From: Aminidesulfovibrio sp040307135
GTDB taxonomy: Bacteria > Desulfobacterota > Desulfovibrionia > Desulfovibrionales > Desulfovibrionaceae
Reading direction: 5' to 3'
Assembly (NCBI GenBank): GCA_040307135.1
Contig: JAWRKD010000167.1
Span: 1-64,000 of the forward strand
Length of the DNA: 64,000 bases
In this document: positions 1-8,007 of the stretch, in pieces
Layout: each line of letters starts with the position of its first letter
How positions within the stretch are numbered: the first letter of the stretch is position 1
Position numbers and translations under genes: made by a program
Notes under the pieces: generated by a model
Database searches by the model: none
The model's input: only the letters and a program-made list of their open reading frames with translations
Told to the model about the DNA's origin: nothing

Positions 1-572
1 TCCTCCATGGCCGAGGCCGCTCCGGCCATGAGCTCCTGCTGCTTGCGCGCGCCCTGAGCGGCCCGGTCCGTGGCCGACTCCAGGCGCGAGGAGGCGTCCT
101 CGATGGCGTGCACGGCCTGGCCCAGGGTGTCGGCCGCCGAGCGCAGGGCCTGGAAGCGGGCGTCCTCGGACTGTTCCTTGGCCGCCTCGGCCTCCTCCAG
201 ACAGACGGTCAGGTCGCGCTGGCGCTGGCCGAGCTCCCGGCGCAGGGCCTCGGCCGAGGCCTCCATGCCCTGGACCCGGGTCTGAGCCCGGTCGGCCAGG
301 GCTTCCAATTCCGTAAAGCTGGCGGCGGCATCCCCGGAACGGCCGTCCTTCCCGGCCAGTCCGGCCAGGGTCCGCGCCAGGCCGCAGGCCCGGCCGCCCA
401 GCCGGGAGGCCAGGAGGAAGCCGCCCACCAGGTTGGCGATTCCGACAATAATGGCGATGGCCGCAGCGGGATTTGACAAGAATGTCTGTTCGCCGGAAAT
501 CCCCCCGAGCAGGGCCAGAATGCCGAAGACGACTGCATTTCCTAACGTTATGCCCAGAATGACGGCGCGCAT
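1..572 (-). CDS. Methyl-accepting chemotaxis-type transducer, N-terminal part (runs off window)
   Basis: The reading frame is open from an ATG at 572, preceded by a GGAGG, to the window edge, giving about 190 residues. Two hydrophobic segments (about residues 3-25 and 36-57) are separated by a loop of only about ten residues, so there is no periplasmic sensor domain. The rest is an Ala/Glu/Arg-rich helical coiled coil ending in GARKQQELMAGAASAMEE, which resembles the start of a chemoreceptor signalling domain. By family knowledge such proteins would couple to CheA/CheW at the inner membrane. The conserved hairpin tip is not in the window, so another membrane coiled-coil protein is possible. 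Confidence 0.6.
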   Translation of the reverse strand, partial: MRAVILGITLGNAVVFGILALLGGISGEQTFLSNPAAAIAIIVGIANLVGGFLLASRLGGRACGLARTLAGLAGKDGRSGDAAASFTELEALADRAQTRVQGMEASAEALRRELGQRQRDLTVCLEEAEAAKEQSEDARFQALRSAADTLGQAVHAIEDASSRLESATDRAAQGARKQQELMAGAASAME

Positions 573-637
573 GGAGTGCCTCCGCTCCCTGTTGACGTGA
601 CGGGATGGAGGCGTTGCAAGGCCGGGGCCAAAACGCG

Positions 638-1993
638 CTACTGGGCGTCGGGGTCCGGGGGCTCGAAGGGGGCCAGCAGGACCATGCTGCGCAGGCCGTG
701 CAGCAGGAGGCCCTCGGGCCGCTTCAGGTCGGGCAGCTCCGCGCCCGGGGTGAGCGTGGTCACGGCCACGCGGCCGATGAGCTGGCGGCCTTCCCGGCCG
801 CGCTCCTCGATGCGCAGGCCCCAGATGTCGTGCAGGATCACGGCCCGGCCCTGGCGGCTGCCCAGATAGAGCATGATGTGGCCGGGTTTCCAGAGCAGGC
901 TGGCGAAGGGCGCGCCCTGCTCCAGGATGAGGGCCTCCTTGGCCTGGTCGGACAGGCCGTCCAGAGGGACCACGGTCCCGGCCCGGCCCTGTTGCTTGGA
1001 GTTGCGCGGCAGGCCCAGGCCGAAGGGCGTATACAGGTCCTGGAGCAGGGCCGAACAGTCCCGGTGGCCGTAGAGCCCGCCCCAGCCGTAGGGCTCGCCG
1101 AGCATGGAGGCGGCCACCCGGGCCACGTTGGCGGCCGTGGCGGGCAGGGGCAGGGCCACGGCCTCGCCCGGGGCGATGCGGGCCGTGACCGCCACGGCGC
1201 GGCCCGCGGCGTCGCGCACCGGCACGAGCACCTCGTAGCCCTCGGCCGTGGCCGATTGGAGCGGCAGGAGCATGCCCACCCGGGCCTCGCAGCGGAACAG
1301 GCCGGTGGCGTCGCGCAGGGGCACCCGGTCGCGGATCACGGCCAGCAGGGGATGGGCGCGGTATTCCCGGAGAAACTCGGGGCCTGCGAAGGCCACGTCG
1401 TTCACCGGAATCCAGCCCGAGGCATAGCGGCAGTGGGCCAGGACGAAGGCCCCGTCGGCCGAGAGGTGCGAGAGGTAGAGCGGGGTGCCGGGCCAGACCG
1501 CGGTGTTCTGCATGTAGTCGAAGGGAAAGCCCTCGCCCGCCTTGGCCGGGTCGGCAAAGGCCGGTTCCAGGGTCGGCAGCACGCGCATGGCCGTGGGGGC
1601 CACGGCGATGCCCGGCCTGCCCAGGTTGGGGAAGTCCTCGGGCCGGGCCAGACGGCGCAGGCGTTCCAGCCAGGCCGGGTCGCGGGGCAGGAGGTTTTCG
1701 CCATAGACCTGGCGCTTGGCGAAATAGTCCAGGCCCCAGAACAGGTCCCCGGGGTCCGTGGGCCGGGTGCGCTCCCAGGGGCCGAAGTGCCCGGCCAGGA
1801 GCTTGCTGCACATGGCGGCCTGCGCGGCCGGGGAGAGCACCAGGGACTGCCCGTCGGGGGAGGGCAGATAGGCGAAGAGATCCTGGGGCAGGGTCAGCAG
1901 ATCCTGCACCGGCTCGGTGGGGGCCGGGGCCTTGGCCGCGCAGGCGGCCAGGAGCAGGAGGAGCAGGAGGGCGGCGGGGCGCAGGCATCGCAT
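638..1993 (-). CDS. SH3 / NlpC-P60 peptidoglycan endopeptidase lipoprotein
   Basis: A 451-residue protein with a lipoprotein signal peptide (lipobox LAAC, lipidated Cys18). The order is an N-terminal stabilising region, SH3-like domains in the middle (about 120-280) and a C-terminal NlpC/P60 cysteine peptidase. The catalytic set is visible: Cys313 in GHRDCSALLQD, His372 in KPGHIMLYLG and His388 in VILHDIWG. This matches the gamma-D-glutamyl-diamino-acid endopeptidase family known from Desulfovibrio, which cleaves peptidoglycan stem peptides. It should act in the periplasm, anchored to a membrane. The ATG at 1993 was chosen because the signal peptide starts there. It is transcribed divergently from the cyclophilin gene. 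Confidence 0.88.
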   Translation of the reverse strand: MRCLRPAALLLLLLLAACAAKAPAPTEPVQDLLTLPQDLFAYLPSPDGQSLVLSPAAQAAMCSKLLAGHFGPWERTRPTDPGDLFWGLDYFAKRQVYGENLLPRDPAWLERLRRLARPEDFPNLGRPGIAVAPTAMRVLPTLEPAFADPAKAGEGFPFDYMQNTAVWPGTPLYLSHLSADGAFVLAHCRYASGWIPVNDVAFAGPEFLREYRAHPLLAVIRDRVPLRDATGLFRCEARVGMLLPLQSATAEGYEVLVPVRDAAGRAVAVTARIAPGEAVALPLPATAANVARVAASMLGEPYGWGGLYGHRDCSALLQDLYTPFGLGLPRNSKQQGRAGTVVPLDGLSDQAKEALILEQGAPFASLLWKPGHIMLYLGSRQGRAVILHDIWGLRIEERGREGRQLIGRVAVTTLTPGAELPDLKRPEGLLLHGLRSMVLLAPFEPPDPDAQ

Positions 1994-2042
1994 GGGCCAG
2001 GGATATAGCACGGAGCGGGCCGGAGGGTGTAGTCCTTTTTCG

Positions 2043-2071
2043 TTGAGCCTGCGGCCCGTTGCGGCTAGGAT
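2043..2071 (+). promoter_or_regulatory. Candidate sigma-70 promoter of the cyclophilin gene
   Basis: TTGAGC and TAGGAT are separated by 17 bases and lie 40 bases before the ATG at 2111. Each hexamer matches four of six consensus positions. Confidence 0.45.
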
Positions 2072-2110
2072 GCGGCCCGACGTTGCACGCGCGCCGCCAA
2101 GGAGGTCGTC

Positions 2111-2698
2111 ATGCGTTTGTTCGCCCTGCTCGTTTTCGTGGTCAGCCTGTTTTTCGCCCCGCTCACCGCCCGCGCCCAGGAGGATCCGGTGGTGGTCTTC
2201 GAGACCAGCAAGGGCACGGTCTTCATCAAACTGGACCGGACCCACGCCCCGCTCAGCACCGAGAATTTCCTGCGCTACGTGCAGTCCGGCTTCTACAACA
2301 ACACCATCTTCCACCGGGTCATCAAGAGCAAGGACATGAGCATCGTGCAGGGCGGCGGCTTCGGCCCGGGCATGTCCCGCAAGGCCACCCTGCCGCCCAT
2401 CCCCTGCGAATCGGCCAACGGCCTGCGCAACGAGGCCGGAACCATCGCCATGGCCCGCACCTCGGACCCGGACAGCGGCACCTCGCAGTTCTTCATCAAC
2501 CTTCAGGACAACGCGCACCTGAACTTCCGCTCGGCCACGCCCGAAGGCATGGGCTACGCCGTGTTCGGCAAGGTCATCCGGGGCATGAACGTGTTCCAGG
2601 AGATCGCCACGCTGCGCACCACCAGCCGGGGCATGTTCGACAACGTGCCCGTGGAGGAGGTGCTCATCCAGAAGGCCTATCTCTATCAGGACCGCTGA
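2111..2698 (+). CDS. Periplasmic peptidyl-prolyl cis-trans isomerase (cyclophilin)
   Basis: A 195-residue protein. It has a cleavable signal peptide (cleavage likely after TARA, about residue 22) and then one cyclophilin domain that fills the rest. Family motifs are clear: FHRVIKSKDMSIVQGGGF, a GTIAMARTSDPDSGTSQFFIN core and GYAVFGKVIRGMNV. Cyclophilins catalyse proline isomerisation during protein folding, here in the periplasm. The start has an AAGGAGG eight bases upstream. The last 13 bases overlap the end of the convergent response-regulator gene. Confidence 0.93.
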   Translation: MRLFALLVFVVSLFFAPLTARAQEDPVVVFETSKGTVFIKLDRTHAPLSTENFLRYVQSGFYNNTIFHRVIKSKDMSIVQGGGFGPGMSRKATLPPIPCESANGLRNEAGTIAMARTSDPDSGTSQFFINLQDNAHLNFRSATPEGMGYAVFGKVIRGMNVFQEIATLRTTSRGMFDNVPVEEVLIQKAYLYQDR

Positions 2699-3075
2699 GG
2701 CGGGACGCCTGCCGCGTGCAGGCCGCGCCGGAGGTACTCCCCCAGGTCGGCGGGGGACAGGGGCTTGGCCAGGAAGAAGGTGGCCCCGGTCTTGAGCAGT
2801 TCCGCGATCTCGTTCACGCCCACCACGGCGGACATGATGATCACCGGCATCCGGCGCAGGACGGCGTCCTCGCGCAAGGCCAGGATGAGCTGGCGGCCGT
2901 CCATCTCGGGCATCATGATGTCGGTGAGCAGGAGATCGAAGGCGTTGACCTTGAGGGCCTCGTAGGCGTGGCGTCCGTTGGGGCTGATGAACGCCGCATG
3001 GCCCTGGTTCTCCACCAGGCTGGCTGCGAGTCTCTGGGAGATGCGGTCGTCTTCGGCGATGAGTATCTTGGCCAT
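2686..3075 (-). CDS. Single-domain CheY-like response regulator
   Basis: A 129-residue stand-alone receiver domain. The phosphorylation pocket is complete: acidic pair Asp9/Asp10 (LIAEDD), phospho-acceptor Asp52 in LLLTDIMMPEMDG, Ser82 in IIMSAV and Lys104 in FLAKPLSP. No output domain is present, so it probably passes phosphoryl groups or binds a partner protein, as CheY or Spo0F types do. No cognate histidine kinase is adjacent. The start follows the alignment of MAKILIAEDD with the family. Confidence 0.9.
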   Translation of the reverse strand: MAKILIAEDDRISQRLAASLVENQGHAAFISPNGRHAYEALKVNAFDLLLTDIMMPEMDGRQLILALREDAVLRRMPVIIMSAVVGVNEIAELLKTGATFFLAKPLSPADLGEYLRRGLHAAGVPPQRS

Positions 3076-3164
3076 GCTCGGAGCGCTCCGGTCGGCATCC
3101 CCGTTGTTGCAGCATTTGCTGGCCGTGGCAAGAAAGGCGGCCAGATTATCATGCCGGGGGCCGC

Positions 3165-3191
3165 AAAAAAGGCCCGCCTTGGCAGCGGGCC
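3165..3191 (-). terminator. Rho-independent terminator after the 79-residue protein gene
   Basis: A perfect 7-bp stem (3171-3177 with 3185-3191) is followed on the minus strand by six T, 28 bases past the stop at 3219. Confidence 0.85.
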
Positions 3192-3218
3192 TTGCTACGG
3201 CTGCCCGGCCGGAAGGGC

Positions 3219-3458
3219 TCAGGCCTTTTCCACGAGCATGGTGTCGTCGAAATCCGGCACGAGCCGGAACTTCTTGCCGCCGGTCTCGAACTCGTGGACC
3301 ATGCCGGGGAAGAGCTGCAGGCTTGGGTTGAATTCGTCGCCGAAGAACACGTCCTTGGCCTCGCCGTTGCTGTCGAAGCGAACGGCCGCCCCGCCGGGCA
3401 GGGTGATGATCTCGCCGTGGTGGAGCCGCACCGGGAGATCGGTTTCCGTGTAATCCAT
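3219..3458 (-). CDS. Conserved-looking hypothetical protein, 79 residues
   Basis: A small soluble acidic protein starting MDYTETDLPVRLHHGEI and ending FDDTMLVEKA. It has a strong ribosome site (GAGGAGG) in front of the ATG at 3458 and a terminator behind its stop, so it looks like a real single gene. There is no signal peptide, membrane segment or motif I recognise. The content suggests a small beta-rich fold. It diverges from flgE, but nothing in the sequence links it to flagella. Confidence 0.7.
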   Translation of the reverse strand: MDYTETDLPVRLHHGEIITLPGGAAVRFDSNGEAKDVFFGDEFNPSLQLFPGMVHEFETGGKKFRLVPDFDDTMLVEKA

Positions 3459-3553
3459 ATCCACCTCCTCGGGTTTTTCCAACTTTGGCGCTACCATAGC
3501 CCGCGTTCCAGTGTCTGTCCATACACTTTTGTGGAAAATCATCCTCCCGCGGC

Positions 3554-3569
3554 TGGCACGCTCCTTGCC
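3554..3569 (+). promoter_or_regulatory. Sigma-54 promoter of flgE
   Basis: TGGCACG-N4-TTGCC matches the -24/-12 consensus almost perfectly, with GG at 3555 and GC at 3567 exactly 12 bases apart. It lies 93 bases before the flgE ATG. Sigma-54 control of hook genes is established in many polarly flagellated bacteria. Confidence 0.88.
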
Positions 3570-3661
3570 TTGGTTCTGGCGGAGGAATTTTTTGCCGGAG
3601 CGGTGCGCCATGGGTCACGCCCCGTCTCTGCGGCAAGGTTCCCCCGGCACAAGGAGAGGGT

Positions 3662-5236
3662 ATGAGCATCAGCGCCATGTACATGGGCGCCTCGGGCGTC
3701 ACCGCGTACAGCACCGGGATCGGGGTCATCGGCAACAACCTGGCCAACGTGAACACCACGGCCTTCCGCGGCAGCGACGCCCTGTTCCAGGACCTCATGA
3801 GCCAGTACCGCACCGTGGGCCAGGTGCTTTCCGACAACACGGGGTCGGCCTACAAGACGGGCACGGGGGTGGGAGTCTCCGACGTGCGCATGCGCCTGAC
3901 CATGGGCTCCATCCAGGACAGCAACACGAGCACCGACCTGGCCATCGACGGCCGAGGCATGTTCATGGTGGTGGATCCGGACGAGGGCACGGCCTACTAC
4001 ACCCGGGCCGGGAACTTTCGCTTCAACAACGAAGGCTACCTCATGGACCCCAACGGCAACATCCTCCAGGGCCGGCTCGTGGATCCGGCCACCGGGGTTT
4101 CCGGAGGAGCCACCGACATCCAGCTGCCCTGGGAGGAAGTGACCGTGAACGGCCAGACCACCATGGCCGTGGTCTCGCCGCCCACGCCCACGCAGCGCAT
4201 GAACTTCCAGTACAACCTGGACCGCGACGAGACCGACCACAGCACGGACGCGCAGGACCCGTTCTTCGCCCTGGCCAAGCTCTGGAACGGCGCCTCGGAC
4301 ACCCCCCTGGACGAGGACAGCTACGCCTATTCCAGCAGCATCAAGGTCTATGACTCGGACGGCAACCCCCACGTGCTGACCACCTACTTCGACAAGGTGA
4401 CGCTGAACGACGGCACCAACAACACGTATTGGGAATACGTGGTGGGCATGGATCCGGACCAGGACGGCGGCGAGCTGGCGGGCACCTCCGGGGCCGGGCT
4501 CCTGCTCATGGGCACCCTGACCTTTGACAGCAACGGCATCCTGGTGGGCCAGAGCGCCTACACCTATTCCGCGGGCGGCACGAGCTTCCTGAGCAACTGG
4601 ACCCCGGCGGCCTTTTCCGCCGACGGCCTGCCCCAGCTGAACGCCACCTTCCTGGCCTCGGGCGGGGGCGGCCAGGCCCAGGACATCGGCCTGAACTTCG
4701 GGCTGGCCAGCACCAGCGGGGCCTGGGCCAACCTCGGCTCGGGCGCCTCGGCGGCCACGGTGGGGGCCGCCTCCTCCAGCCTGCCGACCCTGGCCGCCAT
4801 GGAGCGGGACGCCGACGCCACCACGGGCTACTCCGGTTCCCTGACCACCCTGAGCCAGGACCAGGACGGCTACGCCACCGGCTACATGGTGAACGTGTCG
4901 GTGACCTCCGCGGGCTATCTGCGGGCCACCTTCACCAACGGCCAGGAGCAGAACCTCTACCAGATTCCGCTCTACATTTTCCCCAATGAGTACGGCCTGC
5001 GCAGCGAAGGCGGCAACCTCTACACAGCCTCCCCGGAGTCCGGGGCCGCCATCGAGGGCCTGGCCGAGACCGGGGCCCGGGGAAGCATCCTGGGAGCCTC
5101 CCTGGAAAGCTCCAACGTGGACATGGCCGACGAACTGGTGGACTTGATCATGACCCAGCGCGCGCTGCAGGCCAACACCAAGGTCATCAGCACGGCCGAC
5201 AACATGATCAACACGGCCATCAGCATGAAGCGTTAG
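3662..5236 (+). CDS. flgE: Flagellar hook protein FlgE
   Basis: A 524-residue flagellar rod/hook-family protein. The N-terminus has the conserved region MSISAMYMGASGVTAY with GNNLANVNTTAFRG, and the C-terminus ends with the matching heptad region (SSNVDMADELVDLIMTQRALQANTKVI). Between them are the variable surface domains, including FlgE-type segments such as AIDGRGMFMVVDPDEGTAYYTRAGNF. FlgE subunits are exported through the flagellar type III machine and assemble the hook. A good ribosome site (AGGAGAG) precedes the ATG. The gene stands alone between a sigma-54 promoter and a terminator, not in a flgBCD-type operon. Confidence 0.93.
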   Translation: MSISAMYMGASGVTAYSTGIGVIGNNLANVNTTAFRGSDALFQDLMSQYRTVGQVLSDNTGSAYKTGTGVGVSDVRMRLTMGSIQDSNTSTDLAIDGRGMFMVVDPDEGTAYYTRAGNFRFNNEGYLMDPNGNILQGRLVDPATGVSGGATDIQLPWEEVTVNGQTTMAVVSPPTPTQRMNFQYNLDRDETDHSTDAQDPFFALAKLWNGASDTPLDEDSYAYSSSIKVYDSDGNPHVLTTYFDKVTLNDGTNNTYWEYVVGMDPDQDGGELAGTSGAGLLLMGTLTFDSNGILVGQSAYTYSAGGTSFLSNWTPAAFSADGLPQLNATFLASGGGGQAQDIGLNFGLASTSGAWANLGSGASAATVGAASSSLPTLAAMERDADATTGYSGSLTTLSQDQDGYATGYMVNVSVTSAGYLRATFTNGQEQNLYQIPLYIFPNEYGLRSEGGNLYTASPESGAAIEGLAETGARGSILGASLESSNVDMADELVDLIMTQRALQANTKVISTADNMINTAISMKR

Positions 5237-5269
5237 GGTTCCGGCGGGATACTGAGGACCCTGGCCCAG

Positions 5270-5308
5270 GGGGCCGGGGTCTGATCTGCTGTCGGCCCCT
5301 TTTCTTTT
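5270..5308 (+). terminator. Rho-independent terminator of flgE
   Basis: A stem of GGGGCCG (5270-5276) with CGGCCCC (5293-5299) is followed by TTTTCTTTT. Confidence 0.8.
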
Positions 5309-5354
5309 GCCCCGGGTGGGAGTAGGATTGCAGTTGACATTTCGCCTGGATGGA

Positions 5355-5376
5355 ATACGGACAACATACGGACAAA
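5355..5376 (+). repeat. Tandem 11-bp direct repeat upstream of pal
   Basis: ATACGGACAAC is followed at once by ATACGGACAAA, differing in one base. The pair lies 15 bases after a TTGACA (5334-5339) and 41 bases before the pal ATG. It could be an operator or overlap the -10 region; no good -10 hexamer is seen at standard spacing. Confidence 0.6.
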
Positions 5377-5416
5377 GGGAAGACAACCGGTTTATGCGAG
5401 CCAAGGAGCGCCTGAT

Positions 5417-5944
5417 ATGAAGCCCAAATTCACCACCGTTCTGCTGTTTGTGGCCATGGCCCTGCTGCTTGCCGCAGGGTGCGCCAAGAAGAAGACCGCC
5501 GCACAGCCCCAGGCCGTGGTCATCGAGGACAACGCCGCGCCGGCCCAGCCCGAGCCCTACAACCCGCCTGCCGACGAGAGCCAGCTCCGCCTGGAGCAGG
5601 CCCTGGGCGAGTTGAGCAAGGCCATTCACTTCGACTTCGACAAGTCCGACATCCGTATCGGCGAGGACCGCGAGCGCCTCCAGAACAAGGCCGCCATTCT
5701 CAACGAGTTCTCCACCATCAGCGTGACCATCGAGGGCCACTGCGACGAGCGCGGCACCAACGAGTACAACATGGCCCTGGGCTCCCGCCGGGCCAACTCC
5801 GCCAAGGAATACCTCAAGCAGCTCGGCGTGGACCCCTCGCGTATCGACACCGTGAGCTACGGCGAGGAGCGCCCCGTGGACCCGGGCCACAACGAGGCCG
5901 CCTGGGCCAAGAACCGCCGCGACGAGTTCATGGTGCGCCGCTAG
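5417..5944 (+). CDS. pal: Peptidoglycan-associated lipoprotein Pal (OmpA C-terminal domain)
   Basis: A 175-residue lipoprotein (lipobox LAAGC, Cys at about residue 22). A Pro/Ala-rich linker of about 40 residues leads to one OmpA-type peptidoglycan-binding domain. The domain shows the Pal signature: IHFDFDKSDIR, VTIEGHCDERGTNEYN, LGSRRANSAKEYL and YGEERP. It is expected in the outer membrane, binding diaminopimelate in the cell wall and the Tol system. The tol genes are not adjacent. It has its own promoter region and a strong terminator, so it is probably monocistronic. Confidence 0.92.
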   Translation: MKPKFTTVLLFVAMALLLAAGCAKKKTAAQPQAVVIEDNAAPAQPEPYNPPADESQLRLEQALGELSKAIHFDFDKSDIRIGEDRERLQNKAAILNEFSTISVTIEGHCDERGTNEYNMALGSRRANSAKEYLKQLGVDPSRIDTVSYGEERPVDPGHNEAAWAKNRRDEFMVRR

Positions 5945-5966
5945 GACGCACGGTTTTCCCCGACAG

Positions 5967-6004
5967 AAAAAGGCCGGCGGGACGTCCTCCCGCCGGCCTT
6001 TTGT
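5967..6004. terminator. Bidirectional terminator between pal and the methyltransferase gene
   Basis: A 12-bp perfect stem (5970-5981 with 5989-6000) is flanked by A and T runs on opposite sides, so it can serve both convergent genes. Confidence 0.92.
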
Positions 6005-6024
6005 TCGTCCGCGGCCGCGCGGCG

Positions 6025-6711
6025 CTAGGCCGTGATCTCCAGGGCGACCTTGTGCAGGTCGCGGCGGCCCGCCAGGATGCGCCAGCTGCGCATGCAGGCC
6101 TTGCAGAAATGGTGGAAGGCCGCGAATTCGTCCTCGGCGATGAACTCGTCGAACACGAGCACCGTGCCCGGCCGGATGTGCCGGTTCATGGTCATGAGCA
6201 CGAACAGGGTGGAGGAGTAGAGGTCCGCGTCCAGGTGCAGGACCATGCGGCCGTGAGGCTGGAACCCGGCGGCGAAGGCGGGCAGGGTTTCCTGGAACAG
6301 GCCCGGGATGAAGTTGGCCCGGGGGTCGTTCGTGGGCGGCAGCTTGCCCTGGGCGTCGAAGGTCCCCTTGTCCGAACGCCCGGCCTCCCAGCGCTCGGGC
6401 AGGCCGGAAAAGGTGTCGAAGCCGAAGAAGCGCGACTCCGGGTGCCGGTTCAGAGCCAGCCAGCGCAGGAAGCTCTCGCCCTGAAACACTCCGAATTCCA
6501 GGAAATCCATGGGGTCCTCCCCGAGGATGTTGGCCTGGACCCAGGCATAGAGCACCACGCGCCGGGAATAGTCGTACTCGAACTGCGGAAAGCGCTCCTG
6601 GTGCTCCTGGAGCACGGACCGGCGCAGGAAGGTGTAGTAGCCCTTTTCCCACACGGCCACGTTGCCGCAGCGCAGCTGATTTTCCATTTCGCGGATCATT
6701 TCGGTGCTCAT
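6025..6711 (-). CDS. TylF/MycF-like class I SAM-dependent O-methyltransferase
   Basis: A 228-residue cytoplasmic protein. The order matches the macrocin O-methyltransferase (TylF) family: an N-terminal helical region, the SAM-binding motif FLEFGVFQGESFLRWL (about residues 92-107), FFGFDTFSGLPERW, a metal/substrate motif LHLDADLYSSTLFVLMT and VLVFDEFIAEDEF. Family members methylate sugar or small-molecule hydroxyls and need Mg2+. The substrate here is unknown. The gene stands alone, facing pal and diverging from the L,D-transpeptidase gene, so context does not help. Confidence 0.82.
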   Translation of the reverse strand: MSTEMIREMENQLRCGNVAVWEKGYYTFLRRSVLQEHQERFPQFEYDYSRRVVLYAWVQANILGEDPMDFLEFGVFQGESFLRWLALNRHPESRFFGFDTFSGLPERWEAGRSDKGTFDAQGKLPPTNDPRANFIPGLFQETLPAFAAGFQPHGRMVLHLDADLYSSTLFVLMTMNRHIRPGTVLVFDEFIAEDEFAAFHHFCKACMRSWRILAGRRDLHKVALEITA

Positions 6712-6825
6712 GCTGTTCCTCCGGCGTCGTGTTCTTGTCGCCTGGAAACCTTAAGCAAGGAGCGTGCCTGGGCTTTTCAGCGGCCCTGTCCCGGGGTATG
6801 CTCGGGCCAAGCCGGGAGGAGGGAC

Positions 6826-7584
6826 ATGGACAACGCGCGCCGGGCGCTTTTGATCGCAGCCTTGATCCTGATCTGCTGGTCCTGCTCGGGGCGCGGCCCG
6901 GGCGGCGGCAAGATCGTCACGCCCCTGGACCCCTCGGGCCAGTGCCTCCTGGTGCTGGCCGACGGCTGGGACTCCACCCAGGGCACGCTGCGGGCCTATG
7001 CCCGCTCCTGGACCGGGAGCTGGAAGCCAGCGGGACCTGAGGCCCCGGTGTACCTGGGCCGCTCCGGCCTGGGCTGGGGCCGGGGCCTGCACCCGGAGCA
7101 GGGAGACGGGCCGCGCAAGGCCGAGGGCGACGGCCGGGCCCCGGCCGGAATCTTCTCCCTGCCGTCGGCCTTCGGGCGCACCCTGCCCGAGCCGCCGCTG
7201 AAGGGCTTTCCCTTCCTGGTCCTGGACCAGGACACGGTCTGCGTGGACGACAGCGTGTCCCGCCACTACAACCAGGTCTTCGAGGCCTCGTCGGTTCCGT
7301 CGCGGGACTGGGACAGCTTCGAGCACATGCTGCGGCCGGACGGCATCTACGACCTGGGGCTCCTGGTGGACCACAACCCCGGCCCCGCGGCGCCCGAGGG
7401 CGGCTCGTGCATCTTCCTGCACCTGCCGCACGACCCGCTCAAGCCCACCTCGGGCTGCACCACCGTGCCGCGGCCGGACATGGAGCGCCTGCTGCGCTGG
7501 CTCGACGCGGCCAAGAGGCCCGTGCTCGTGCAGCTGCCCCGGGCCGAATACGTCCGGCTCAAGGAGGCCTGGGGCCTGCCCTGA
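6826..7584 (+). CDS. L,D-transpeptidase-like (YkuD-type) envelope protein
   Basis: A 252-residue protein with an N-terminal hydrophobic signal (residues 7-19) followed by Cys20. This could be a lipoprotein, although the lipobox is poor. A YkuD-like catalytic motif is present: His199 in CIFLHLPHD and the nucleophile Cys211 in PTSGCTTV. Upstream, GRAPAGIFSLPSAFG is a typical substrate-groove segment of YkuD proteins. Members form or edit 3-3 peptidoglycan crosslinks or attach lipoproteins. The ATG at 6826 is preceded by GGAGGAGGG. An operon link to the cytochrome c gene is unlikely, since a promoter lies between them. Confidence 0.8.
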   Translation: MDNARRALLIAALILICWSCSGRGPGGGKIVTPLDPSGQCLLVLADGWDSTQGTLRAYARSWTGSWKPAGPEAPVYLGRSGLGWGRGLHPEQGDGPRKAEGDGRAPAGIFSLPSAFGRTLPEPPLKGFPFLVLDQDTVCVDDSVSRHYNQVFEASSVPSRDWDSFEHMLRPDGIYDLGLLVDHNPGPAAPEGGSCIFLHLPHDPLKPTSGCTTVPRPDMERLLRWLDAAKRPVLVQLPRAEYVRLKEAWGLP

Positions 7585-7615
7585 ACCCGGCTGCGGAGAC
7601 GGAAGCAGAAAATCA

Positions 7616-7644
7616 TTGCCCGATTTTTCCGCAATTCCTATAAA
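7616..7644 (+). promoter_or_regulatory. Sigma-70-type promoter of the cytochrome/oxidase operon
   Basis: TTGCCC and TATAAA are separated by exactly 17 bases and lie 48 bases before the cytochrome c ATG. The -35 is part of AATCATTGCCC, which also occurs ahead of the octaheme cytochrome gene. Confidence 0.75.
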
Positions 7645-7691
7645 CTGGAAGGGAGGCCAACCCTGCAACCGAAAGCCGGAGGTCCTGCCCC

Positions 7692-8000
7692 ATGAAACGC
7701 CTCGCCTGCATCCTCGCCGTCCTGCTTTTCGTCCTGGTCCTGGCCGCCACGGGCTTCAGCGCCGACGGCGCGGCCCTCTACGCCAAATGCGCCGGCTGTC
7801 ACGGCGCCGACGGGACCAAGAAGGCCCTGGGCACGGGCCTTCCGCTCAAGGGCCTGTCCGCAGCGGACGTCTCCAAGGCCCTCTCCGGCTACAGGGCCAA
7901 GAGTTTCGGTGGGGAGAAGAAGGCCATCATGGAGAGCCAGGCCCAGGCCCTTTCGCCCGAGGACATCGAGGCCCTGGCCGCTTACATCTCCAAGCTCTAG
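7692..8000 (+). CDS. Monoheme periplasmic cytochrome c (c553 type)
   Basis: A 102-residue protein with a cleavable signal peptide (to about residue 23) and a single class I cytochrome c domain of about 80 residues. The heme motif CAGCH sits at the start of the mature protein, and a Met late in the sequence (KKAIMESQAQAL) is the likely sixth ligand. The size and layout match cytochrome c553 of Desulfovibrio. Being first in the oxidase operon, it is the probable electron donor to the diheme COX2 subunit. Confidence 0.92.
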   Translation: MKRLACILAVLLFVLVLAATGFSADGAALYAKCAGCHGADGTKKALGTGLPLKGLSAADVSKALSGYRAKSFGGEKKAIMESQAQALSPEDIEALAAYISKL

Positions 8001-8007
8001 CCCGGCC

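Noticed and set aside
3539..6652. A 1037-codon open frame on the minus strand
   Set aside because: It is opposite flgE and pal and out of frame with the methyltransferase gene, so it is a shadow.
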